From positions 1-6,088 of the forward strand of contig JAAWCR010000224.1 in assembly GCA_022793355.1 (NCBI GenBank): a stretch of DNA of 6,088 bases, given 5' to 3'. The position numbers and the translations under genes are program-made. The notes under the pieces are model-generated. The model did not search any database, was not told the origin of the DNA, and worked only from the letters and a program-made list of their open reading frames with translations. Numbering within the stretch: position 1 is the first letter of the stretch; each line of letters opens with the position of its first letter. Of the stretch, positions 1-5,312 are shown piece by piece. This DNA comes from Lawsonibacter sp. (GTDB lineage: Bacteria; Bacillota; Clostridia; Oscillospirales; Oscillospiraceae).

Positions 1-569
1 CCGTCCACGCCGATCTCCCCGATCAGGTGGAGGATCACGTCCTTGCCGGACACATGGGGCTGGAGCCTGCCCTTCAGGGTGACTTTAATGGCGGAGGGCA
101 CCTTGAACCACAGCAGACCCGTTGCCATACCAGCGGCCATGTCGGTGGAGCCCACGCCGGTGGAAAAGGCTCCCAGGGCGCCGTAGGTACAAGTGTGGGA
201 GTCGGCGCCGATAATCACCTCACCGGGAGCGACCAGGCCCTTTTCCGGGAGGAGGGCGTGCTCCACGCCCATCTGTCCCACGTCAAAGAAATTGGTAATT
301 TTATGCTTGTGAGCAAACTCCCGTGCCTGCTTGCACAGCTGGGCGGACTTGATGTCCTTGCAGGGAGTGTAGTGGTCCAAAACGATAGCGATTTTATCCT
401 TGTCAAAGACCTGGGTGAAGCCCGCCTTCTCAAATTCGGTGATGGCCACAGGGGTGGTGATATCGTTGCCCAGCACCAGGTCCAACCTGGCCTCGATGAG
501 CTGACCAGGCTCCACCTTATCCAGCCCGGCGGCTTTGGCCAGGATTTTCTGCGTCATTGTCATTCCCAT
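1..569 (-). CDS. leuC: 3-isopropylmalate dehydratase large subunit, 5' part (partial)
   Basis: This encodes the N-terminal 189 residues of the aconitase-family enzyme subunit that, with LeuD, isomerises 2-isopropylmalate to 3-isopropylmalate in cytoplasmic leucine biosynthesis. The N-terminus MGMTMTQKILAKAAG is typical of the short (about 420-residue, archaeal/clostridial type) LeuC group. Other family hallmarks are LDHYTPCKD (residues 64-72, with conserved D65-H66) and GADSHTCTYGALGAF (residues 121-135, the DSHT substrate-binding motif). The three cysteines that bind the 4Fe-4S cluster lie in the C-terminal half, beyond base 1, and cannot be checked. The ATG at 569 is chosen because TAAGGAGGT sits about 9 bases upstream; two more in-frame ATGs follow at once. 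It is transcribed divergently from the membrane-protein/Crp operon. leuD would be expected next, outside the window. The close relative homoaconitase is less likely in this type of genome. Confidence 0.93.
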   Translation of the reverse strand, partial: MGMTMTQKILAKAAGLDKVEPGQLIEARLDLVLGNDITTPVAITEFEKAGFTQVFDKDKIAIVLDHYTPCKDIKSAQLCKQAREFAHKHKITNFFDVGQMGVEHALLPEKGLVAPGEVIIGADSHTCTYGALGAFSTGVGSTDMAAGMATGLLWFKVPSAIKVTLKGRLQPHVSGKDVILHLIGEIGVD

Positions 570-603
570 AGGAAAAATACCTCCTTAGCGGTTTGTTGAG
601 AGG

Positions 604-612
604 ATTCTATCA
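604..612 (-). promoter_or_regulatory. Probable extended -10 promoter of leuC
   Basis: On the minus strand TGATAGAAT matches an extended -10 element (TGn plus TAGAAT, 604-609). It would start a transcript near 597, about 28 bases before the leuC ATG. No good -35 lies at 16-18 bases; TTTACA lies 21 bases upstream. The short leader leaves no room for a T-box or a leucine attenuator. Confidence 0.4.
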
Positions 613-618
613 CAGGGC

Positions 619-648
619 TTGTCAGAAGAATGTAAAGTATGATACAAT
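619..648 (+). promoter_or_regulatory. Sigma-A promoter of the membrane protein/Crp operon
   Basis: TTGTCA (619-624) is followed by an 18-base spacer and TACAAT (643-648). The spacer ends in TGA, giving an extended -10 (TGATACAAT). The predicted transcription start is near 655, about 23 bases before the TTG start codon. It lies back to back with the leuC promoter in a region of only about 100 bases. Confidence 0.7.
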
Positions 649-677
649 AGCAAAAACTTTTTCTTGGAGTGATCTCA

Positions 678-1154
678 TTGGGACATTTTGGCTTTTCCTA
701 TATGGGTCTTTTTTACCTGATCCTGCTCCTTCTCCCTAACCTGATTTGGGCCAAAAATAAACCGGAGGGCTATGAAAGCCAGTCTGAAAGCCGCATTCTG
801 GCCGTGTTTGAGCGGGTAGGCCAGGTGTGCGTCACCTGCTGCGCGGTGATTTTCTCTGACTTTAACCTTCGCCCCTGGTCGCCCTGGAGCCTGTGGCTGG
901 CGGCATCCCTCCTGCTCATGGCACTGTATGAGGCGTTTTGGGCACACTATTTCCGCTCCCCCAAAACACAGCGTGATTTTTACAGCAGCTTACTGGGCGT
1001 CCCTGTGGCGGGCGCCACCTTGCCGGTGCTGGCCTTTCTGCTGCTGGGCATCTATGGAAAAGTAGTCTGGATGATACTATCAACCATCGTTCTGGGCGTG
1101 GGCCACATCGGTATCCACCTCCAGCGTCTCCGCCGCCTGGAGGCAAGCACATGA
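678..1154 (+). CDS. Conserved small integral membrane protein, function unknown
   Basis: A 158-residue hydrophobic protein with about five likely membrane segments (roughly residues 8-25, 42-60, 68-90, 104-126 and 128-148). Short polar loops separate them, including an early one around NKPEGYESQSESR and a central FRSPKTQRDFYSS. The TTG at 678 is the best start because GGAG (666-669) lies 8 bases upstream. The GTG at 669 overlaps that Shine-Dalgarno sequence, and the ATG at 702 would cut into the first membrane segment. I recall similar hypothetical membrane proteins in Clostridia but cannot name a function. Its stop overlaps the start of the next gene (ATGA), so it is very probably translated together with the Crp/Fnr regulator. 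A role as a sensor partner or regulated target is inference only. The cysteine pair in VTCCAV, inside a membrane segment, is notable but has no assigned role. Confidence 0.8.
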   Translation: MGHFGFSYMGLFYLILLLLPNLIWAKNKPEGYESQSESRILAVFERVGQVCVTCCAVIFSDFNLRPWSPWSLWLAASLLLMALYEAFWAHYFRSPKTQRDFYSSLLGVPVAGATLPVLAFLLLGIYGKVVWMILSTIVLGVGHIGIHLQRLRRLEAST

Positions 1155-1780
1155 ATCACGAGCTGGACTTTCCCGCCGGGATATGGGAGGCCTTTGCCAA
1201 AAGCCGGCCCCCGGTGCGATGCTCGCCGGGCTATCTCATTTACCTCCAGAATACGGAAGCCACCTGTTTCTATTACCTCAAGTCGGGCAAAGTAAAGAGC
1301 TTCCTTCAATCGGAGGACGGCGGGGAGCGGGTACTGAACATCTACCGCGCCGGGAACCTCTTCGGGGAGGCCTCCTTTTTTGACGAGCTGCCCCGGGTGT
1401 CCTCCGCGATAGCCCTGTCCTCCTGTGAGATCGTTCCCATCGACCGGGAGCTGGTGACCCAGGAGTTTGCCCGCAATCCGGAACTGGCCCTGGCCATGAT
1501 GAAGTATCTGGCACGGACAGTGCGTCTGCTGTCGGGCCAGGTAGACCAGATGGCCTTCCGTCCCGCCCGCTGGCGGGTGGCTAACTATCTGCTTACCCTC
1601 TCCACACAGACCGGAACGGTGTCCTGCACCCAGGAGGATATCGCCGCCGCCGTCTCGGCCAGCCGGGTGACAGTGAGCCGGGTGCTAAGCGACTTCTCCC
1701 AGGCGGGCTGGATTGCGCTGGGGTATCGGACCATTGCCCTGTTGGAACCGGAACGGCTAAAAGAATCCTGCACATTATAA
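1151..1780 (+). CDS. Crp/Fnr family transcriptional regulator
   Basis: A 209-residue protein with the two-domain Crp/Fnr layout. An N-terminal cyclic-nucleotide-binding-like beta roll spans about residues 20-115, a dimerisation helix about 110-138, and a winged helix-turn-helix about 140-200. The phosphate-binding cassette is recognisable as NLFGEASFFDELPRVSSA, with E73 and R82 at the places of the cAMP-contacting Glu and Arg of Crp, but V83 replaces the usual Ser/Thr. A small-molecule ligand is therefore possible but cAMP is not assured. The HTH is clear: CTQEDIAAAVSASRVTVSRV, with recognition helix SRVTVSRVLSDF. The N-terminus lacks the cysteine cluster of Fnr, so it is not a classical iron-sulfur oxygen sensor. 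TGGAGG lies 7 bases before the ATG, and the gene overlaps the upstream membrane-protein gene by ATGA. Its targets are unknown; the divergent leuC or its own operon are candidates by position only. Confidence 0.93.
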   Translation: MNHELDFPAGIWEAFAKSRPPVRCSPGYLIYLQNTEATCFYYLKSGKVKSFLQSEDGGERVLNIYRAGNLFGEASFFDELPRVSSAIALSSCEIVPIDRELVTQEFARNPELALAMMKYLARTVRLLSGQVDQMAFRPARWRVANYLLTLSTQTGTVSCTQEDIAAAVSASRVTVSRVLSDFSQAGWIALGYRTIALLEPERLKESCTL

Positions 1781-1812
1781 AACCCTCCGGCGTGCCGGAG
1801 GGTTCATTTTTA
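1781..1812. terminator. Bidirectional intrinsic terminator between convergent genes
   Basis: A perfect 10-bp stem AACCCTCCGG / CCGGAGGGTT (1781-1790 with 1795-1804) and a CGTG loop begin directly after the Crp/Fnr stop codon. CATTTTTAT follows on the plus strand. On the minus strand the hairpin follows the SulP stop by about 5 bases and is followed by TTATAATG. It therefore serves both convergent transcripts, more strongly on the plus strand. Confidence 0.9.
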
Positions 1813-3453
1813 TACTTTTTGTGATTCCAGCTCCGCCGCCCGTTCCAACGCGGCGTCGATGTTGGGGACAAAGCTACCCTCCTCCACCAGATCATACATA
1901 CCAGATTTACGGAATACCGACATGGGCTGGTCATTGACATGAGAAAACAGCACCCGAATCCCCTTGTCCTGGCACTCATGCCAGAGACGGCGCAGACTGT
2001 TGAGGGCGGTGATATCCATAGCCGGGACGGCGCGCATGCGCAGAATCAGCACATGGCAGCCTGTGTTGCGCTCAATATGCGGAATTTTATCCGCCGCGCC
2101 GAAGAACAGGGGACCAGTGAACTCATAGACCATCACATGGGGCGGCACAGGCTTAAGGCGGCCCTGTTCGTCTTCTGTGTCCTCTACATACTCCCATTCC
2201 TTGACATCGGACACATCGGCCATCCGCTTCATAAACAGCAGACAGGCCAGAGACAGGCCCACAGCGATGGCCACCACCAGGTCGAATATTACGGTGAGTA
2301 AAAAGGTAACCGCCAGCACCGCCACATCGCTTTTGGGGGAGTGGTTCACGACCTTTATCACGGTACGCCAGCCGCTCATGTTGTATGCGACCTGGAACAA
2401 AATAGCCGCAATACAGGGCATAGGAATCAGGGCGGCATAGGGCATAAGCAAAACCAGCACCAGCAGCAGCACCACCGCATGGATCATGCCGGCAACGGGG
2501 GACCGGCCGCCGTTTTTGATGTTGGCTGCCGTCCGGGCAATGGCTCCGGTGGCTGGGATGCCGCCAAAGAGCGCGGAAGCGGCGTTGCCGACCCCCTGGG
2601 CCACCAGCTCCATGTTGGAGTTGTGCCGGGACCCAATCATCTCGTCGGCCACCACGGCGGACAACAAAGACTCAATGGCCGCCAGCACCGCAATGGTACA
2701 GGCGTCTGGCAGCACTGCCGCCACCACATCGTAGGACACCGCCGGCAATGCGAATTGAGGCAGGGCGCTGGAGATCGTGTACAGGTCCCCGATGGTATTT
2801 ACCGGCAGACGAAACAGCCTTACAGCTCCCGCCGTGACCACCACCGCAATCAGCGAGGCCGGAATCTTTTTAAAAACCATGGGCCAGACAATAAGGATTG
2901 CCAGGGCCAGACAGCCCACCCCCATCGCCGCCAGATTGACCGAGTGGAAGGTATGCACTACCTCCTCCACCTTTTCCATGGTCTCCACCGGGGAGTGGGT
3001 AAAGGTCAGTCCAAAGAAGTCCTTCAGCTGTCCGATCAAGATGGTTACCGCAATCCCGGCGGTAAAGCCGGTGGTTATGGTGTAGGGGATGAATTTAATC
3101 ATACTCCCCATGCGCAAGACGCCCATCAAAATGAGCATAATGCCCGCCAATATGGTAGCCACCGCCAGGCCCTCCATGCCGTTTCGGGACACAATTCCCG
3201 CCACAATGGTGGCAAAGGCGGCGGTGGGACCTGCAATCTGTACTTTGCTACCGCCCAGGGCAGAGATCAGAAACCCGGCTACAATGGCGGTGTACAGCCC
3301 TTGCTCCGGGGACACCCCCGAGGCCAAAGCCAAGGCAATGGATAGGGGCAGGGCAATAATCGCTACAATGATTCCGGAAATCAGGTCCTTAGTAAATGCT
3401 TCTTTGGAATAGTGCTTGAGGGAATACACCAGTTGGGGGGTCAGTTCTCTCAT
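1810..3453 (-). CDS. SulP family inorganic anion transporter with STAS domain
   Basis: A 547-residue SLC26/SulP permease in the cytoplasmic membrane. The N-terminal transport domain (about residues 20-410) shows family hallmarks: the first helix with ALPLSIALALASG, the AGPTAAF motif (residues 74-80), ESLLSAVVADEMIGSRHNSN (261-280) and GGIPATGAIARTAANI (297-312). A charged linker (about 410-436) leads to a C-terminal STAS domain (438-540) carrying DIT at 480-482, the site equivalent to the phosphorylatable Ser/Thr of anti-sigma antagonists. Members move sulfate, bicarbonate or dicarboxylates, and the substrate cannot be read from sequence here. The ATG at 3453 is chosen because AGGAAGGAGA lies about 8 bases upstream. 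A longer frame reaches 3516, but its first codons lie in the promoter, so that start is excluded. It is monocistronic by appearance, with its own promoter and terminator. Confidence 0.95.
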   Translation of the reverse strand: MRELTPQLVYSLKHYSKEAFTKDLISGIIVAIIALPLSIALALASGVSPEQGLYTAIVAGFLISALGGSKVQIAGPTAAFATIVAGIVSRNGMEGLAVATILAGIMLILMGVLRMGSMIKFIPYTITTGFTAGIAVTILIGQLKDFFGLTFTHSPVETMEKVEEVVHTFHSVNLAAMGVGCLALAILIVWPMVFKKIPASLIAVVVTAGAVRLFRLPVNTIGDLYTISSALPQFALPAVSYDVVAAVLPDACTIAVLAAIESLLSAVVADEMIGSRHNSNMELVAQGVGNAASALFGGIPATGAIARTAANIKNGGRSPVAGMIHAVVLLLVLVLLMPYAALIPMPCIAAILFQVAYNMSGWRTVIKVVNHSPKSDVAVLAVTFLLTVIFDLVVAIAVGLSLACLLFMKRMADVSDVKEWEYVEDTEDEQGRLKPVPPHVMVYEFTGPLFFGAADKIPHIERNTGCHVLILRMRAVPAMDITALNSLRRLWHECQDKGIRVLFSHVNDQPMSVFRKSGMYDLVEEGSFVPNIDAALERAAELESQKV

Positions 3454-3487
3454 CAGGCTCTCTCCTTCCTTTTTTGAGACCTGTTCC

Positions 3488-3516
3488 ATCATACCTGAGA
3501 AGAGAGAAAATTGCAA
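3488..3516 (-). promoter_or_regulatory. Sigma-A promoter of the SulP gene
   Basis: On the minus strand TTGCAA (3516-3511), a 17-base spacer and TATGAT (3493-3488) form a near-consensus promoter. Transcription would start near 3481, giving a leader of about 28 bases before the ATG at 3453. The position separates SulP from the upstream terminator at 3534-3558. Confidence 0.75.
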
Positions 3517-3533
3517 GTTTTTTCCTTAAGCGC

Positions 3534-3558
3534 AAAAAGGACGCGGGAAAATCCCGCG
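3534..3558 (-). terminator. Intrinsic terminator of a transcript upstream of SulP
   Basis: A 7-bp GC-rich stem CGCGGGA / TCCCGCG (3542-3548 with 3552-3558) with a 3-base loop is followed on the minus strand by TCCTTTTTGCG. It sits upstream of the SulP promoter and about 350 bases downstream of the PilZ gene, so it ends some transcript made from the gene-free stretch between them. Confidence 0.8.
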
Positions 3559-3734
3559 CCCCAGACTGTCGAAATTGTCTGCTTTGAAGGCAAACTTTTT
3601 TGAGGAAGGCAACCAAAAGCCCCGCACATTCCAGCAAGACCAGTTTCACCGATATCCCGGCCAACGTTGACTATGGGCAAGCTGCGGCCTGGGTTGAGAA
3701 CAGAAAATTACTAGGCCCCGTTTGAAAAATGGAG
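3534..3734 (-). ncRNA. Candidate structured non-coding RNA of about 200 nt
   Basis: No credible protein is encoded on either strand here, yet a terminator ends the segment and a promoter-like sequence precedes it (see 3741-3770). The minus-strand RNA can fold as an interrupted rod. CAACC (3696-3692) pairs with GGTTG (3614-3610), CCGCA (3687-3683) with TGCGG (3626-3622), and the tip TTGGCCG / CGGTGAA (3664-3658 with 3651-3645) closes a GGATAT loop with one G-G mismatch. Nearer the 3' end CAGAC / GTCTG makes a small hairpin before the terminator. Length and rod shape recall 6S RNA, which would be a regulator of sigma-A RNA polymerase, but I do not recognise a diagnostic 6S sequence. The 5' end is uncertain because the predicted start lies inside the palindromic element; the conserved part may begin only near 3713. 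A simple 3' UTR is the alternative. Confidence 0.4.
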
Positions 3735-3869
3735 CTATGCACAATAGCAGGGAATTTTTTCGCCAAGCAAGCACAATTTTTCGCAGGAATACTGGATGTA
3801 TTTCAAGAAAAATTGGGGCAGCATGGCGGAAAAAGGACCGCCGCCTGAGAGTATTGACATTTTTCAAAC
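3720..3869. repeat. MITE-like 150-bp imperfect palindrome
   Basis: Perfect 12-bp terminal inverted repeats GTTTGAAAAATG (3720-3731) and CATTTTTCAAAC (3858-3869) bound the element. Its arms pair again further in: TTTTTTCGCCA (3754-3764) with TGGCGGAAAAA (3824-3834, one G-T), CAATTTTTC with GAAAAATTG (3774-3782 with 3808-3816), and GGAATAC with GTATTTC around a TGGAT loop at 3794-3798. The segments between the paired blocks have matching lengths (23 bases each side in the outer part) but have diverged. This is the build of a non-autonomous miniature transposable element, or of a decayed long hairpin. Both strands are A/T-run rich, unlike the flanking genes. A clear target-site duplication is not seen, although GCCCC occurs just outside both ends. 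Confidence 0.6.
3741..3770 (-). promoter_or_regulatory. Possible promoter for the non-coding RNA
   Basis: On the minus strand TTGCTT (3770-3765), an 18-base spacer ending in TGC, and TATTGT (3746-3741) give an extended -10 promoter with a fair -35. The predicted start is near 3734. It lies inside the left arm of the palindromic element, so it may be a promoter brought by that element or a chance match in A/T-rich DNA. Confidence 0.4.
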
Positions 3870-3877
3870 ATGCCCCA
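3808..3877 (-). terminator. Possible terminator of the PilZ gene
   Basis: Reading leftward from the PilZ stop codon, TGGGGCA (3877-3871) can pair with TGCCCCA (3820-3814). The pairing encloses an inner hairpin GGCGG / CCGCC and is followed by ATTTTTC. It overlaps the right half of the palindromic element, whose own long hairpin could equally stop transcription. The large loop makes this a weak call. Confidence 0.3.
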
Positions 3878-3909
3878 GCGACACCGGTAACGGTAACTTT
3901 CCCTCTCTG

Positions 3910-4584
3910 CTACCTGTACCCGTGCAGCTCAAAAATGGAACGGATCAGGCGGTCTTCCTGTTCCCCATCCATTTCTAAAAACTTGCAGCCGTACTCAAAA
4001 TAACCGTGCCGGCGCTCGTTGATGCGCAAAATCTGAAAGGGCAGCGTAAGGGTTCCGGACTCCACGGGCAGGGTCAGCCAGAGGATCAACTTTTCTCCCA
4101 CATTATGCCGTACCGGGGTTGAGACACACACGCCGCCTGTGCTCATATTGACGACATGACAGGGCTCCTGCAGCCCCTCAAAGCTCAAAAAGCCGTCCAA
4201 ATCAACGTCAATACGTACTGAAGCGCGGTTATCTCTTTTTTTGACCAAGGCAAGGCGCTCTACCTGCCAGCTTCCGCCGGGACTCAGCCGGACACGCCCT
4301 TTCATGACCACAGCCCGATTCTCTCTGCTGCTGAAGCCCCGGATGGTTACGGGTATGGGACCGTCCCCCTTTGTCAGCAGGCTTCCATCCATGCGGGGCT
4401 TGAGCTGCGCCCGGTCTCCCCGCAGATCCGTCAGGCCAGCGGCAAGAAACATCCGTCCGTCGTCGCTGTTTACCTCTACCTGCATGCCGGAGTATACCTC
4501 CAGGTCCTCGCTCCAGGCCAGCTCCTCCGCTCTCTCCCGCTCCCTCTGCTTGGCACTTTTCCCCAAAAAATCAAACAATCCCAC
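3910..4584 (-). CDS. PilZ domain protein, c-di-GMP effector (YcgR/YpfA-like)
   Basis: A 224-residue cytoplasmic protein with no signal peptide. After a charged N-terminal helix (RERERAEE), residues about 28-112 form a beta-rich region resembling the N-terminal domain of YcgR-type flagellar brake proteins. A C-terminal PilZ domain follows (about 116-222). Both halves of the c-di-GMP-binding signature are intact: RASVR (R120 and R124, RxxxR) and NMSTGG (N146, S148, G151; D/NxSxxG). Known relatives bind c-di-GMP and slow motility or control surface polymers. No flagellar or polysaccharide genes are in this window, so the partner is unknown. The GTG at 4584 is preferred because AGGGA lies about 7 bases upstream and the resulting start MGLFDFLGK suits the family. 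The ATG at 4614 has no ribosome binding site. It has its own promoter and appears monocistronic. Confidence 0.88.
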   Translation of the reverse strand: MGLFDFLGKSAKQRERERAEELAWSEDLEVYSGMQVEVNSDDGRMFLAAGLTDLRGDRAQLKPRMDGSLLTKGDGPIPVTIRGFSSRENRAVVMKGRVRLSPGGSWQVERLALVKKRDNRASVRIDVDLDGFLSFEGLQEPCHVVNMSTGGVCVSTPVRHNVGEKLILWLTLPVESGTLTLPFQILRINERRHGYFEYGCKFLEMDGEQEDRLIRSIFELHGYR

Positions 4585-4723
4585 TTTTATTCCCTGCCTT
4601 TTCACCCCGAACATTACGGAGAAGATGTTTGGTCTCCAACCGCGGCTCTCCCCCTTACCTTGGAACAGCCCATCCAGCTTCGGCCGCAGCGCTTGGCGTT
4701 GTACCGCACATAATTTTCCAGTT
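4585..4723 (-). promoter_or_regulatory. Long untranslated leader of the PilZ gene
   Basis: From the predicted start near 4723 to the GTG at 4584 there are about 139 bases without a convincing reading frame. The RNA could pair CCAA / TTGG and GCGGC / GCCGC around an inner TGGA / TCCA hairpin, so it is probably structured. I compared it by eye with the c-di-GMP-I and c-di-GMP-II riboswitch cores and saw neither. It may be a regulatory leader or simply a long 5' UTR. Confidence 0.35.
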
Positions 4724-4729
4724 TTTTTA

Positions 4730-4758
4730 ACTATATCATTATTTGGAGAATTTGTCCA
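4730..4758 (-). promoter_or_regulatory. Sigma-A promoter of the PilZ gene
   Basis: On the minus strand TGGACA (4758-4753), a 17-base spacer ending in TGA, and TATAGT (4735-4730) form a strong promoter with an extended -10. The predicted transcription start is near 4723. Confidence 0.75.
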
Positions 4759-4807
4759 GAGAAAACGGCTAATTTCTTGGAATGGGCAAGTTTTAATATG
4801 TAATTGG

Positions 4808-4838
4808 ACAGTCGGATTTTGTCCGGCTGTTATTTTTT
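4808..4838 (+). terminator. Plus-strand intrinsic terminator upstream of the mobile-element genes
   Basis: A 9-bp stem (4808-4816 with 4822-4830; ACAGTCGGA / TCCGGCTGT, one G-T pair) with a TTTTG loop is followed by TATTTTTTA. It acts on the plus strand only, since no T-run follows on the minus strand. No plus-strand gene is seen upstream of it, and only about 40 bases separate it from the next ribosome binding site. It may end the transcript of a lost neighbour or work as an attenuator for the gene at 4881. Confidence 0.7.
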
Positions 4839-4880
4839 ACCAACAATGGTAGGGGCAGAACCCCAGAAAGGAGCTCAAAA

Positions 4881-5168
4881 ATGAGCAAAGGATTCAACGT
4901 AGATTTCGAGTACCAGGGATATGTATTCCTGGGCGGCGCACAAGGCACGTTTGAGGCCCGGGATGGGAGACGGGTCCCCTTCTTCAACATGTTCGTCCTC
5001 TCTCCCACCAGTACCTACACCTCCGAGGAGTACCAAGCCTTCGGCTTCAAGGCCGAGAAAAAGAAGTGCCTGAGCGCCGATATTATGGAAGGTCTGAACC
5101 CCGGCGACCGGGTGAAGCTCTTCTTCGACGATAAGGGCCGTGTACAAGCCGCCGCCCTGGACGGCTAA
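4881..5168 (+). CDS. Small beta-rich protein, candidate phage/plasmid ssDNA-binding protein
   Basis: A 95-residue soluble protein without signal or membrane segments, rich in predicted beta strands and aromatic residues (FEYQGYVFLGG, FFNMFVL, YQAFGF). A basic cluster, KAEKKK, lies near residues 57-62, and a final strand pair LNPGDRVKLFFDDKGRVQAA is reminiscent of an OB fold. Size, fold character and position just before a rolling-circle-type rep gene suggest a helix-destabilising protein like filamentous phage gene V or a plasmid equivalent. This is inference from context, not a recognised motif. The start is firm: AGAAAGGAG precedes the ATG with a 7-base spacer. No clear promoter is visible. 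The best candidate (TTGGAA-16-TGTAAT, 4777-4804) would start transcription inside the hairpin at 4808-4830. It is probably in one operon with rep. Confidence 0.75.
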   Translation: MSKGFNVDFEYQGYVFLGGAQGTFEARDGRRVPFFNMFVLSPTSTYTSEEYQAFGFKAEKKKCLSADIMEGLNPGDRVKLFFDDKGRVQAAALDG

Positions 5169-5188
5169 GCGCCCGCCTTATTTCCCCA

Positions 5189-5284
5189 GGAACGTCGTGA
5201 GACGTGCCGAACTAAACGGATAGTTCAAAGCGTTTCGGGAGGCTTCCCCGGCCTCCCGGAACCCCCGGAAGTAATCACGGGGGT
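5189..5284 (+). repeat. Cluster of four hairpins before rep; candidate replication origin
   Basis: The 144-base gap between the two mobile-element genes holds four consecutive inverted repeats: ACGTC-GTGA-GACGT (5192-5205, extendable by GG/CC); GAACTA-AACGGA-TAGTTC (5209-5226); CGGGAGGC-TTCCCCG-GCCTCCCG (5236-5258); and ACCCCCG-10 bases-CGGGGGT (5261-5284). None is followed by a T-run, so they are not terminators. Closely packed hairpins beside a Rep_trans gene fit a double-strand origin, an oriT or a phage packaging signal. A structured mRNA leader is the alternative. The rep ribosome binding site (AAAGGTGAG, 5296-5304) follows. Confidence 0.5.
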
Positions 5285-5312
5285 ACTCATGACAGAAAGG
5301 TGAGATATACAA

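Noticed and set aside
27..599. Open frame of 190 codons on the plus strand
   Set aside because: It is antisense to leuC, has low-complexity Gly/His content and no ribosome binding site. The minus strand gives an unmistakable LeuC.
619..647. Inverted TTGT...ACAA half-sites over the operon promoter as a Crp/Fnr operator
   Set aside because: The half-sites are 4 bp, too far apart for a Crp/Fnr dimer site, and coincide with the -35 and -10 elements.
570..668. T-box or leucine-responsive riboswitch before leuC
   Set aside because: The predicted leader is only about 28 bases, too short for either.
2341..3345. Open frame of 334 codons on the plus strand, rich in His, Gly and Gln
   Set aside because: It lies opposite the SulP gene, and its composition is the usual antisense artefact of hydrophobic coding sequence.
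3389..3664. Possible small protein upstream of SulP on the minus strand
   Set aside because: It has no ribosome binding site, would run through the terminator hairpin and the SulP promoter, and has an implausible composition.
3646..4003. Two similar small frames on opposite strands, both with FFR...IF and RKI..AWRK patterns
   Set aside because: Their likeness is produced by the 150-bp palindrome read from both sides; neither has a ribosome binding site.
4753..4810. TGTCCA...TGGACA inverted repeat as operator or attachment site
   Set aside because: It is only 6 bp with a 46-base gap, and its left half is explained by the PilZ -35 element. No dif-like site is visible.
4241..4852. Open frame of 203 codons on the plus strand
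   Set aside because: It is antisense to the PilZ gene and its promoter region, has no start signals, and shows no recognisable protein.
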